A stretch of DNA of 42,566 nucleotides from Emticicia sp. (GCA_017495105.1 JAFEIL010000083.1:1-42566); one strand, 5' to 3'; shown: positions 24,352 to 33,710, counted from the first letter of the stretch. Program-made: numbers and translations. The notes: generated by a model not told the origin, from the letters alone.

Positions 24352-27033
24352 TTAAGGTTGAGTTTTAGTCTTTATGGCCTGAATATGCTCGGCCACATTA
24401 AGCATAGTATCGATATATATTTCTTTTTCGTTTTCTTTAAGATAATGTAATAATTTGCTGTGTTCTTCTTTCTCAACATTTAGGCCATGTTCTCCTCCCA
24501 CACCATGAAACAAAAAAACAAGTAATTTGCCTGAACTTTGGGCTTGCTTTACTAATGCTATCATCTGTTCGGCAGTAGTTCCCTCCATGCTATAACAATC
24601 AACATCCAATAGATTCTGCTCTTCTAAATTGTGCATTTCTGACCTTACAGCTCTTGCTGCAACAAAATCATTAGCAAGGCTTTGAATAAATTCGCCTTCA
24701 ATCACTTTTTTGTGTCCACAGGTAAAAGCAAAAGTGCGTTTCTCTTTACCATCAATTGATTTTAAGTAAGAATTACACATTCTGACCTCATCTTGCATTC
24801 GTTTTAAGCTATATTTACTTAAATCGTACTCGGGCCTAACCCAACTCATCCCTGGAAGAGTGGCATCGCATGGATGATAAAGTGTATGATTTCCTAACTC
24901 GTGACCACTAATTGCAGCTTTTCGCCAATGATTGACACGTTTTGAACCCGCATCTGACGATGCAGTCAAATAGAATGTTCCTTTCAAACTCAACGAATCT
25001 AATGCTGGTATAACATTATCAAGATGAACATTTAGTGCATCATCGTAAGTTAGAACAACGGCACATTTTTTTCCTTTCCATGCTTTAGTTTCATCAAGGT
25101 TTTCGGCGTCAGTTCTGAATGGCGATGCAGGAAGGTACTCAGAATTATAAAAATTTACGCCTTCAGGATTATCTTGCCAAGCATATCGCACATATTTTGG
25201 CGATTTGACGGTTTCATTCCATAATTCGATTTTGTCTTTTCCAACGATATGAGACTTCGCCCAAACGAATTTTTTATCGTAATCAGCAATCGCAAACCAA
25301 CGTAAATCTTCACCATCTTTTGATATAATTCCTTCGGCTACATTATCGAAACTCAGTATTATTTTGTTGTTTTCGATGCTTTGAGATTTGAGTATTGGCC
25401 CAGCATAAACGACTGATTTATCGTTGTAAGCCAAATTTCTGGCCGAAAGTGAAAGTCGTTTACCAATATCTTTTTTGTTAAGTGGGTGAATGTCATTCCA
25501 CTCGCCCAAATCTACCGTAACCGTTACAGCAGTATTTGGTAATTTTAGTGCATGATTTTGTCCTTCTCGGAGTCGGGCGATATTGCTTTCGACGGGAATA
25601 TAATTTATTTCTTGAAAATTCGCCAACTGTACGACAAAAAATGGCAAGTTAGTATCCTGCCAAAGCTTTCGCCAGTTGTTTATCAAGGCAGGCATAAAAG
25701 CATCATAAGATTCTGGACTGCCAACATTGCTTTCGCCTTGATACCATACAAAACCTTTGATTTTCAATGGTAACATAGGAGCAATCATAGCATTATACAG
25801 AGCTGTTGGTTGATTTTGAAACACGATTCCGCCATTGCCCGTTGCACTTGGGTTCGTTGGTTGAAAAACCTCTCCTACTTTATATTGCCAGGTGCCTTTT
25901 AGGTCTATTTGTTCGCCATTATTTGTCATAAAATACGGTTTATCTGGCACGAATCCACCCTTACCTGCATTATTTGTCACTCTTATAACGAAGGTATTTT
26001 TACCTACTTTTAGTAAATCAGCAGGAATTTCGTATCGGCGTGGAGGATATTGATAAGTGATATTTCCGATTTTTTTCCCATTTACATACATTTCGTCGGC
26101 ATCAACAATTCGCCCCATATAAAGTTTGATTGCTTTACCAATCCAACTTTGTGGAATATCAAATTCGCGTCTAAACCAAACAATACCGTTCAAATCTTTC
26201 AACCCTTGATCTTCCCAAAAACCTGGAATATTTATATTTCTCCAACCTTTTGGCTGATAATCAGCACTTTCCCAATGTTCAATCATTCCTAAATCTCGAA
26301 GAATTGGTTTGTTTGATGAAACAGCAGGACGGCGATTAAGCGAGTTGTTATATTCTAAATCTTTATTTTTAGTAATGGTTTTCTGAATATCGGCAAAGTT
26401 TTTAAAACCACCTTCACTTATCCAAGCCTCAATGGGAGTACCTCCAACTGAGCTATTGATTATACCAATTGGCACTTTGTATTTATCATAAATATCACGA
26501 GCAAAAAAGTAAGAAACGGCTCCGAACGTAAGAATATCTTTCGGATTTGCCATTTTCCATTCACCCTGCGGGAAATCATCTTTAGGAGCATTCAAATCGG
26601 TAAGTGTCTGCACGAAGAAATTACGAATATCCGGATAATTGGCTGAGGCAATATCATCAGGGTATTTTTCTTTCACTCGTTCCATCGGAATTACCATATT
26701 GCTCTGCCCACTGCAAAGCCATACATCACCGAATGCGATGTTTTTAATAGTGATTTCGTTTTTGCCTTTCATTAACATTTCAAAACCACTTCCTGCAGGT
26801 TGTGCAGGCAACAGAATTTCCCATGTACCCTTATCATTGGTGGTAGTTTTATAATCTTTTTTATTGAAAATGAGAGATATTTTTTCTTTCGGAGAAGCCC
26901 AGCCCCAAACTTTAATGGGTTGGTCACGTTGCAAAATAATATTATCAGAAATAAGTTTTGGTAGTCGAATTTGGGCTTTTAGCTGAATATTACCAAATAA
27001 GAAAAGCCATAGAAATACTTTAATAATTTTCAT
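24352..27033 (-). CDS. Sialate-O-acetylesterase (SASA) fused to a NodB polysaccharide deacetylase
   Basis: A secreted two-enzyme fusion of 893 residues. I start at 27031-27033, which gives a signal peptide (MKIIKVFLWLFLFGNIQLKAQ); an ATG 14 codons earlier is less likely. Residues about 22-640 form a SASA-type esterase. It has the nucleophile Ser111 in CSGQSNM, WYQGESN at about 430-436 and Asp514/His516 in WNDIHP. A jelly-roll domain (about 276-390, WFRREFDIP and MYVNGKKIG) is inserted in it. Residues about 655-880 are a NodB domain: TYDDA with metal Asp665, then His716 and His720 in NHTLYH. It should remove O-acetyl groups and, by the second domain, N- or O-acetyl groups. It is the first gene of the operon with CE15. 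Confidence 0.85.
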   Translation of the reverse strand: MKIIKVFLWLFLFGNIQLKAQIRLPKLISDNIILQRDQPIKVWGWASPKEKISLIFNKKDYKTTTNDKGTWEILLPAQPAGSGFEMLMKGKNEITIKNIAFGDVWLCSGQSNMVIPMERVKEKYPDDIASANYPDIRNFFVQTLTDLNAPKDDFPQGEWKMANPKDILTFGAVSYFFARDIYDKYKVPIGIINSSVGGTPIEAWISEGGFKNFADIQKTITKNKDLEYNNSLNRRPAVSSNKPILRDLGMIEHWESADYQPKGWRNINIPGFWEDQGLKDLNGIVWFRREFDIPQSWIGKAIKLYMGRIVDADEMYVNGKKIGNITYQYPPRRYEIPADLLKVGKNTFVIRVTNNAGKGGFVPDKPYFMTNNGEQIDLKGTWQYKVGEVFQPTNPSATGNGGIVFQNQPTALYNAMIAPMLPLKIKGFVWYQGESNVGSPESYDAFMPALINNWRKLWQDTNLPFFVVQLANFQEINYIPVESNIARLREGQNHALKLPNTAVTVTVDLGEWNDIHPLNKKDIGKRLSLSARNLAYNDKSVVYAGPILKSQSIENNKIILSFDNVAEGIISKDGEDLRWFAIADYDKKFVWAKSHIVGKDKIELWNETVKSPKYVRYAWQDNPEGVNFYNSEYLPASPFRTDAENLDETKAWKGKKCAVVLTYDDALNVHLDNVIPALDSLSLKGTFYLTASSDAGSKRVNHWRKAAISGHELGNHTLYHPCDATLPGMSWVRPEYDLSKYSLKRMQDEVRMCNSYLKSIDGKEKRTFAFTCGHKKVIEGEFIQSLANDFVAARAVRSEMHNLEEQNLLDVDCYSMEGTTAEQMIALVKQAQSSGKLLVFLFHGVGGEHGLNVEKEEHSKLLHYLKENEKEIYIDTMLNVAEHIQAIKTKTQP

Positions 27034-27243
27034 AGAAGGTTGGGTCAAGATATTGCTTTGAAAACAAATTTTCAAAAGCGTTTACGGTTTTGGTATATTA
27101 TGATTGAATTTTTAACTGGCAAAATCCTTTATTCACGACTCCAAATTTATATAAATAAAGTCACTTTTTTTATTAAATTTTGATGAAGCTATTGCTGATT
27201 ATATCTATTCTTTCATTTATAATTTGACTAAGATATTATAAAA

Positions 27244-27277
27244 CAACAAAGGCCACCTTGATAGATAGCCTTTGTTG
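27244..27277 (-). terminator. Intrinsic terminator of the rhamnosidase gene
   Basis: Perfect 10-base-pair stem with arms CAACAAAGGC (27244-27253) and GCCTTTGTTG (27268-27277) and a 14-base loop. It starts 22 bases downstream of the rhamnosidase stop, and on the minus strand is followed by TTTTATAATA. It separates the rhamnosidase transcript from the SASA-NodB operon. Confidence 0.7.
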
Positions 27278-27298
27278 ATAATTTAGATTATTTTATTC

Positions 27299-30200
27299 TT
27301 ACTTCACCTCAAAAACATAAGCTCCTGAAGTTAGCGATATTAATACCTTATTGCCTTCGGTTTCGTAAGCTTTTACCTTTTTGCCCGATTCTGTAATTTG
27401 CTTATTAGCAGACAAATATAATGTAGCAGATGTATTGGCAGGTACTGTAAATTTATAAGTTGTTTTACTTCCTTCACTTTTCCATTCGCTACTAATTCTT
27501 CCATACATCGAATCATAATAACCTTTGGCGATGGTGATTTGACCACTTGGATCTGGACTTGGTCTAAGGATAAATTCCTTGAAAGCAGTCTTTTGCGGGT
27601 GGCGTTGAATACCCAACGAATAATTATACATCCATGAAGCCACCGCTCCAAATGAATAGTGATTGAATGAATTCATTGAATTATTTCCTCCAAAACCATT
27701 TTCTACGGTATAAGAATTTAATCTTTCCCAAATGGAAGTTGCACCGTTTACAACCGAATATAACCAAGATGGATATTGCTTATTGACCAATAATTTGTAG
27801 GCCAAATCATTACTGCCGTTTTCAGAAAGTGCTTCCGAAATAGAGGCTGTTCCGATGAATCCAGTCATTAATGAATTTTCCGGGCGTTCTATTCCACCAT
27901 CATCTTTGTTTTTTCGAGCAATAGCCTCATTCAAAAATTTAACTGCAAAAGGCTTGTTTTCAGCATTGAAAGCACCTAAAGCCAAAGGAATCGCATAAGA
28001 TGCTTGTGTGTCAACCAACTGACCTTTGTCAGATTTTGCCGCAGATTCTTGGGCATTTGGAGGCCCCATTGTAGCAGTCTTCATACCCGATTTTACTGTT
28101 CGGTGTGTAGCCTTATCGACATAAGTTTCGTTGAAGGTTTTCTTAATTTCGTCGCTTCTATTTTTCAAACTTTTTGCTTCTTCTACTTTGCCCAAAGTTG
28201 CTGCCATTTGACTCATAATGTCTAAATCATAAGCAAAATAGGCCATCCAAAACTCAGTATTATCGTTTTTATTACCTTCGGGACTAAGCCAATCTCCCAA
28301 TGGTCCTTCGTTTAAGATTCCATTCGTTTTATCAACTTTAGTTTCCAAGAAATTGATATATTTTTTCATGGCATCGAAATGTTCGGCTAATAACTGAGTA
28401 TCGCCATATTGACGGTAAGTTTCCCAAGCAACCACAATTCCTGCACTTCCCCAAAGTGTACCGCCAAAACCGCCACCCATTGGAGCAACATCAGTAAATC
28501 GACCACTTTCTGGTTGAATATCTCGCATTGCCAAAAGGTGTCTTCTCAGAAACAAGTTTGCATCAGTCAAATAAGTGGCACTTTTTGAGAAAACAGAAAT
28601 ATCGCCACTCCAACCCATGCGTTCATTACGGGCAGGCGTATCTGTCGGAATCGAAAGAAAATTACTACGAAGCGACCAAGTAATATTTTGCCAAAGTTTA
28701 TTTACCAAAGCATTATTAGTTTCATAGAAAGAAGCCAACTCGCTTATCGAACTGATTACTAAGCCTTTAACATCGGCCACAGAAATGGCTTGCTCAATGC
28801 CAGTAATTTCTAAATAACGATAACCATGAAAAGTAAATCGTGGCTGAATCACCTCATCGCCGCCTTTTAAAATGTATTGATCTTGTGCAAGTGCCGCTCG
28901 GATGTTTTCCATCATTACCATTCCTTCATTTCCTTTATAATCGGGCAGATTTGGATATTTTATCTCAGCATAACGAATATTAATTATTTGACCTCTCTTA
29001 CCATTTTTTATCTTAATTTGCGGAAAACCTACCATGTTTTGCCCCATATCATAGACAAAAACTTTCGGGCGAACTTCTTCTACATTAATTGCATTCAGTG
29101 TTTTTACGATACTTGCATTATCGCCCATTTGCCCGACAAGTTTAAAATCATTATATGGCAACGACGCCGAATATCTCCCAGAATATTTCACATCGCCAAC
29201 AACGGATGTCCCTTCGAGTGGAACGGCAACAGCTTTTTTCCAAGACTTATCATCATAATTAGCCGTTGTCCAACCTTTTATAGTCTCTTCTTTGGTTCCA
29301 TCATATACTTCTCCTTGAAAAAACGAACCAACTCTGATTGGCCCATCAGAGTAGATTTTCCAGTCTTTATTATTCGACGTAACGATTTGTTCCGAACCAT
29401 CTGCGTAGGTAATCACCATTTTTGCTAAAAGCGATTGGCGGTCGCCAAACCAGTTCCAACTTTCGCCGCTAAATGTGATATTTCCACTCCACCAACCTTC
29501 GCTCAACCACGCTCCAATGGCATTTACCTGACCATTTTTTAGTGAACTAGTAATATCATAAGTTTGATACATGTGGTTTTTGTTATACTGCGTAAGTCCA
29601 GGATTAAAGTATTCGTTACTGATACGTTGTCCGTTTATATGCACTTCATAAATGCCACGTGCAGTTACATACAATCGAGCTTTTTTGATGACTTTTGCTT
29701 CGGTTTTGAATACATTACGCAGCATTGGCGTGGCGTTTCGGCTTGGATTGGCCGTTATGAGTTGATTACCTTCTACTTTATAAGCCCCATTTTCGATTGT
29801 GAGGTTATTAAAAATACTTTTTCCAGCCGATAAATTCTCAGCGAAAATAGTATTACTCGGATAACGTAGGTTTTTTACTTGAATATTTGAAAAATATGCA
29901 GTCTGAATAGCATCGGTTTTAAAACCAATATCGGCCAACATAGGAAAACTAATGTAGTTATTTCCACTACCCACAGGGTTTAGATTAATTCCTCTTGGTC
30001 CAAAACGACCAGCAGGTGCTGTTGAAACAGTAGGGTCTTTTAGCTTATGAGCTTCATCAGAACCATCAATAAAAAACTCAAATAAATCAAAATTACATTC
30101 GGTATAAATACTATGCTTATCAAATTTATTAACGTTATTGATAATTTTTTGAGAAATAGATAAGGTTTTAAAAGGTTTATCTGATTTATCAGCAGCAGTA

Positions 30201-30883
30201 TAGCCAACCCTATAGATATTTAATTTTGCACGGCTCGAAGTATCGGCATTGAGCGATGAAATATCTAATTCTAGAGCCACATAACTTTCATTTTTTTTAG
30301 TTTCAACCGCCATAAGGTTCAAACTTTTATTCATCAAACGACTATCATTTGCTCCAAATAAAAATGATGCTTTACTGCTATTTTTATCAAGTTGAATATC
30401 ATATTGAAGTTTGAAAACTGACAAATAATGCGAATAAAGTGGCATATCTTCAGCACTGCCCCCTATCCAATCGGCACCTGACCACGCATCTATTTTTGTA
30501 TTTAGAAAACCAGTCTCGAACCAAGAATTATTAATCGAAAAAGCCTTGAAATTATCCCAAACAGTTAGTTTCCAACGATATCGGGTGGTTGGTTTTAAGG
30601 CTTCACCTTGATATTGAATGGCGTGAGAAAGGGCAGACTCAACTCTTTTTGAGTTCCAAACAATGCGATTTTGTTCATCCGTCACTTCAATTTGATAGCC
30701 AATTTGTGCTTCTCCACGTTTATTGGTAGCATTTGTCATTTGCCACGAAAATTGTGGTTTGCCTAAATCAGTTCCCAAAGGCGTAGTTTGATAATTGACC
30801 TGAAGTTTTTGAAGTTTAAATTGAGCAAAAACTTGACCAAAAAACAGCATAAAAATAGCTGCAAGTAATATTTCTTTTTTCAT
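27299..30883 (-). CDS. Secreted GH78 alpha-L-rhamnosidase
   Basis: A 1194-residue enzyme that should release terminal L-rhamnose from pectin (rhamnogalacturonan), ulvan-like or glycoside substrates. I start at 30881-30883 (signal peptide MKKEILLAAIFMLFFGQVFA). Order: N-terminal beta-sandwich (about 22-125), an extra region of about 210 residues (about 135-345), two more beta domains (about 390-640), the (alpha/alpha)6 catalytic domain (about 715-1085) and a C-terminal beta domain. The catalytic signature ARNERMGWSGD carries the candidate acid Glu754 and Asp761. The base-side Glu1053 lies in GATSIWERLNS. It is longer than most GH78 enzymes because of the extra region. It has its own -7 box and terminator. 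Confidence 0.9.
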   Translation of the reverse strand: MKKEILLAAIFMLFFGQVFAQFKLQKLQVNYQTTPLGTDLGKPQFSWQMTNATNKRGEAQIGYQIEVTDEQNRIVWNSKRVESALSHAIQYQGEALKPTTRYRWKLTVWDNFKAFSINNSWFETGFLNTKIDAWSGADWIGGSAEDMPLYSHYLSVFKLQYDIQLDKNSSKASFLFGANDSRLMNKSLNLMAVETKKNESYVALELDISSLNADTSSRAKLNIYRVGYTAADKSDKPFKTLSISQKIINNVNKFDKHSIYTECNFDLFEFFIDGSDEAHKLKDPTVSTAPAGRFGPRGINLNPVGSGNNYISFPMLADIGFKTDAIQTAYFSNIQVKNLRYPSNTIFAENLSAGKSIFNNLTIENGAYKVEGNQLITANPSRNATPMLRNVFKTEAKVIKKARLYVTARGIYEVHINGQRISNEYFNPGLTQYNKNHMYQTYDITSSLKNGQVNAIGAWLSEGWWSGNITFSGESWNWFGDRQSLLAKMVITYADGSEQIVTSNNKDWKIYSDGPIRVGSFFQGEVYDGTKEETIKGWTTANYDDKSWKKAVAVPLEGTSVVGDVKYSGRYSASLPYNDFKLVGQMGDNASIVKTLNAINVEEVRPKVFVYDMGQNMVGFPQIKIKNGKRGQIINIRYAEIKYPNLPDYKGNEGMVMMENIRAALAQDQYILKGGDEVIQPRFTFHGYRYLEITGIEQAISVADVKGLVISSISELASFYETNNALVNKLWQNITWSLRSNFLSIPTDTPARNERMGWSGDISVFSKSATYLTDANLFLRRHLLAMRDIQPESGRFTDVAPMGGGFGGTLWGSAGIVVAWETYRQYGDTQLLAEHFDAMKKYINFLETKVDKTNGILNEGPLGDWLSPEGNKNDNTEFWMAYFAYDLDIMSQMAATLGKVEEAKSLKNRSDEIKKTFNETYVDKATHRTVKSGMKTATMGPPNAQESAAKSDKGQLVDTQASYAIPLALGAFNAENKPFAVKFLNEAIARKNKDDGGIERPENSLMTGFIGTASISEALSENGSNDLAYKLLVNKQYPSWLYSVVNGATSIWERLNSYTVENGFGGNNSMNSFNHYSFGAVASWMYNYSLGIQRHPQKTAFKEFILRPSPDPSGQITIAKGYYDSMYGRISSEWKSEGSKTTYKFTVPANTSATLYLSANKQITESGKKVKAYETEGNKVLISLTSGAYVFEVK

Positions 30884-30913
30884 CGTTAGGGTTGGATATT
30901 GAGTATAATTATT

Positions 30914-30921
30914 CAAAAGTA
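30914..30921 (-). promoter_or_regulatory. Candidate -7 box (TACTTTTG) for the rhamnosidase gene
   Basis: Minus-strand TACTTTTG fits TAnnTTTG, 30 bases before the start at 30883. I find no TTTG at the expected distance upstream. The position supports the start at 30883 over 30916, because the longer start would put the codon inside the promoter. Confidence 0.45.
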
Positions 30922-30989
30922 GTACTATTTTGTTTTTAAGACTCCTGTACTATCATGGAGGTTTTAGATATACAATCTTAACAGATAAA

Positions 30990-31163
30990 TTAAAAAAACT
31001 TTTGTCTAATCTTTTGCATTGAAACGATATTCCCATACACAGTTTCGGTAATATTATCTAAATCGGCTAACACAATTTTTGTACCTATTTCGGCAAATTC
31101 GATAACCATTACAAGCTCAATTCCAAATGCTGCACCAATTATTATGGTTAGAATATTTTTAAA
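30990..31163 (-). pseudogene. Remnant of a short-chain dehydrogenase (SDR) gene
   Basis: A minus-strand frame with no ATG at its beginning reads ILTIIIGAAFGIELVMVIEF, then AEIGTKIVLADLDNITETV, and stops at 30990-30992. This has the pattern of the SDR N terminus: TGAASGIG cofactor loop, a following helix ending EFA, then the V-L-A-D-L-D strand that sets cofactor preference. The Thr-Gly of the loop is lost and GIG has become GIE. Only about 58 residues of the usual 250 remain, so it is a 5' gene fragment. It may record an aldose or uronate dehydrogenase once present in this sugar-acid locus. Confidence 0.55.
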
Positions 31164-31172
31164 TCTTTTTAT

Positions 31173-31180
31173 TATATTTG
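31173..31180 (+). promoter_or_regulatory. Candidate -7 box (TATATTTG) for the Uma2 gene
   Basis: TATATTTG fits TAnnTTTG and lies 19 bases before the ATG at 31200. No TTTG -33 box is seen at the right distance. Confidence 0.4.
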
Positions 31181-31199
31181 TTTAAAATCTTTATTTTTA

Positions 31200-31853
31200 A
31201 TGGAAATTTTCAGTTTATCGCAATTAGATGTTGCTAATGGAATTTATTCCTATGCTGATTATCTTACATGGAAATTCGACCAAACAGTTGAACTCTTCAA
31301 TGGCAAAATTCTTGAAATGTCAACTCCAAATCGAAGACATCAAGGAATGTCAATGGAACTTAGTGTAATTGTTTATCAGAAATTTAAGGGACATCGCTGT
31401 AAATTCTATGCAGCTCCTTTTGATGTTCGTTTATATAATAAAACTAAATCAGCGAAAGCAAATAAAGATATTTTTACTGTTGTGCAACCTGATATTTGTA
31501 TCATTTGCGACCTTGAAAAGTTGGATGATAAGGGTTGCATTGGTTCGCCTGATTTAGTTATTGAAATTCTTTCACCAGGAAATTCTTCAAAAGAAATGAA
31601 ACTCAAAAAAGCTCTTTATGAAGAATCAGGTGTAAGAGAATATCTCATTTTTGACCCAGAACACGAAAACGTTTTTCAGTTTCATCTGACCGAAACGGAT
31701 GTTTATAGCCCAGCCACCATTTATGTTGATGATGAAATACTTACAAGCGTAATTTTTTTCAGATTTTCAGATAAATCTAAAAGAAATTTTTGCGGCAGAA
31801 TAGTAAGTTTTTTACGATTTCTTGTATATTTATTTTCTCATTCCCATTATTAA
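31200..31853 (+). CDS. Uma2 family (PD-(D/E)xK-like) protein with a frameshifted C terminus
   Basis: Residues 1-186 match the Uma2/DUF820 family: YLTWKFDQTVELFNGKILEM (21-40), QPDICIICD (96-104), SPDLVIEILSPG (116-127) and REYLIFDP (146-153). The family is common in mobile or accessory regions, with a restriction-nuclease-like fold and no clear role. After residue 186 the family ending is lost. Removing one T from the T7 tract at 31753-31759 restores it: VIFSDFQINLKEIFAAE, with a stop at 31801-31803. As written, a foreign tail of about 30 hydrophobic residues follows up to 31853. This is a homopolymer slip in the genome or in the sequencing. Confidence 0.75.
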   Translation: MEIFSLSQLDVANGIYSYADYLTWKFDQTVELFNGKILEMSTPNRRHQGMSMELSVIVYQKFKGHRCKFYAAPFDVRLYNKTKSAKANKDIFTVVQPDICIICDLEKLDDKGCIGSPDLVIEILSPGNSSKEMKLKKALYEESGVREYLIFDPEHENVFQFHLTETDVYSPATIYVDDEILTSVIFFRFSDKSKRNFCGRIVSFLRFLVYLFSHSHY

Positions 31854-32187
31854 TTATTTTCCCGCCCTCAACAAAAACATTCTAACCAGAAAAAAATTAT
31901 CTAATTTTTAGAGAAGCTTCTCAAATATAACTGCAATCTATTCAACCTCTCCCATTTTTATAAAGTAAAAAACAAACTAATTTGTTAGTTTTTACAGTCA
32001 ATTACTCTAACATGTTTGAGCCTATCAAATAATTGGATTCTGAATTCATAAAATAATCAAATTCTTTTTTTGTCATTCGTCCAAAAAGTATCATATTTTA
32101 GCATTATATCAATAGATAATAGGACTAAGATTATATACTTTTGTTTAATCTTTAAACCCTATTTTCTTAAACTTTATAATCTTACAC
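31854..32187. other. 334-base intergenic region with two palindromes
   Basis: No gene is supported here. It holds a perfect 12-base palindrome GAGAAGCTTCTC (31911-31922). There is also a hairpin with arms AAACTAA (31974-31980) and TTAGTTT (31985-31991), followed by TT on the plus strand; it could end the Uma2 transcript. The promoter box of the GntP gene lies near the right end. A 24-codon minus-strand frame near 32000-32075 has no recognisable content. Confidence 0.5.
32136..32143 (+). promoter_or_regulatory. Candidate -7 box (TACTTTTG) for the aldarate cluster
   Basis: TACTTTTG fits TAnnTTTG, 44 bases before the permease start at 32188. No matching -33 TTTG is seen. As the four following genes are all on the plus strand, it may drive the whole cluster, though gaps of about 100-170 bases leave room for more promoters. 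Confidence 0.45.
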
Positions 32188-33633
32188 ATGTCAGACCCTA
32201 TTTTAATTCTTCTCGTTGGCGTTGTTATAGTTATTGGCGGTATCATTGGCTTCAAACTTCACCCTTTCTTAGCTTTATTGTTGGCAGCTTTAGTAGTATC
32301 AATGCTCACGCCTGTCGAATTGGTTGAGCAATTTTATTTATCAAAAGGAGCAACAGCAATTGATGCTTACAAGCAAGCCCACAAGAGTATTGGCGAACGC
32401 ATCGGGATAGAATTCGGAAATACATGTGCAAAAATTGGCATTTTGATTGCTATGGCGGCCATTATTGGTAAAGCAATGCTTGATAGCGGTGCTGCAGAAA
32501 AAATCATCAGAGCTATGCTCAAAATTACAGGTGAGAAAAACGCTCCAATCGGTTTTATTTTGAGTAGTTTTTTTCTCACGATTCCTGTTTTTGTAGATAC
32601 AGTTATTTTCTTGATGATGCCATTGGCAAAAGCAATGGGAATGCGATTAAAGAAAAATTATTTGCTTCTAGCACTTTCTGTAATTGCTGGAGCAGTGATG
32701 GCAAATTCCTACGTTCCACCTTCACCTGGCCCATTGTATTTGGTAAGTGCAATGAACGTGCCGATTGGACTTATGATGGTTTGCGGTTCGATTCTTGGAC
32801 TTTGTACCATCTCAATCGGTTATTTGATAGCAATTTTCTTGAACAAAAAATATGATATTCCCCTCCGTGATTCGTCAGATGCTCGTTTAGAAGATATCAA
32901 AGCTATTGCTGAAAAAGATGACAAGGATTTGCCTTCATTAACTTGGGCTTTACTTCCTGCGGTTTTTCCTTTAGTTACTATTTGTATTCGTTCCGCTTTT
33001 GAGGCTTTTGTAAAAACTAAAGAACCTTTGACCGATTTTTCATTGATTAATCAATTAATTGATGTAATTCTTTTCTTTGGCGATAAAAATATTGCTTTGT
33101 TGATGGGGGCAATTTTTGCACTGTTGGTATTATCAAATCAGAAAAAAACTACTAAAGATAAGTTAACTGCATTCGTACAAACTGCTCTCATGAGTGGCGG
33201 CGGAATCATTTTAATTACAGCCGCAGGTGGTGCATTTGGCGGAATGTTGCAACAAACGGGCATCAGCACTCGCATTGCCGATTTAACAAAAGATTACCAA
33301 ATGGCATTGATTCCATTAGCCTTTTTTATTACGATGGTTGTTCGTACTGCACAAGGTTCGGCAACCGTTGCCTTGATTACCGCCTCTGGAATTTTGGCAG
33401 GAATGGCACAAAATGCGAACTTAGGTTTTCATCCAGTGTATTTGTGTTTGGCAATCGGAAGCGGAGCAAAACTTATTCCTTGGATGAACGACGCAGGTTT
33501 TTGGATTATGTGTAAAACCTCAAACCTAACTGAGCAAGAAGCACTTAAAACCATTGCACCTATGCAAAGTTTGATGGGCCTAGCAGGTGTAATTCTAACA
33601 ATGATAGCCGCTTGGATTTTTCCAATGGTGTAA
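32188..33633 (+). CDS. GntP family permease, probable aldarate or gluconate importer
   Basis: A 481-residue inner-membrane protein with about 12-14 hydrophobic helices and the GntP layout: ILLVGVVIVIGGIIGFKLHP at the N terminus, FFLTIPVFVDTVIFLM (about 129-144), the YVPPSPGPL loop (about 175-183) and RTAQGSATVALITASGILAG (about 387-406). Family members are proton symporters for gluconate and related sugar acids. Here the gene is followed by galactarate and glucarate dehydratase genes, so the substrate is likely an aldarate, although the known enteric aldarate carriers are MFS proteins. Substrate assignment is inference from context. Confidence 0.85.
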   Translation: MSDPILILLVGVVIVIGGIIGFKLHPFLALLLAALVVSMLTPVELVEQFYLSKGATAIDAYKQAHKSIGERIGIEFGNTCAKIGILIAMAAIIGKAMLDSGAAEKIIRAMLKITGEKNAPIGFILSSFFLTIPVFVDTVIFLMMPLAKAMGMRLKKNYLLLALSVIAGAVMANSYVPPSPGPLYLVSAMNVPIGLMMVCGSILGLCTISIGYLIAIFLNKKYDIPLRDSSDARLEDIKAIAEKDDKDLPSLTWALLPAVFPLVTICIRSAFEAFVKTKEPLTDFSLINQLIDVILFFGDKNIALLMGAIFALLVLSNQKKTTKDKLTAFVQTALMSGGGIILITAAGGAFGGMLQQTGISTRIADLTKDYQMALIPLAFFITMVVRTAQGSATVALITASGILAGMAQNANLGFHPVYLCLAIGSGAKLIPWMNDAGFWIMCKTSNLTEQEALKTIAPMQSLMGLAGVILTMIAAWIFPMV

Positions 33634-33644
33634 TTGGTGTTTTA

Positions 33645-33710
33645 TAAATTAATGATTAGCAAACTAGTGATTCGTGTATTGGTGATTGGTTGATTAGTAT
33701 CTTGGGAGAC
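33645..33710. repeat. Degenerate spacer repeat, first of three
   Basis: Low-complexity run of units such as AATGATTAG, TAGTGATT, TATTGGTGATTGG and TTGATTAGT. Related units recur in the next two gaps of this cluster, at 35368-35420 and, inverted, at 36775-36850. The units vary too much to be a simple tandem repeat. Confidence 0.45.

Noticed and set aside
28877-29428. 183-codon plus-strand ORF
   Set aside because: It lies wholly within the GH78 rhamnosidase gene on the other strand and has no recognisable motif; the rhamnosidase frame has clear homology throughout.
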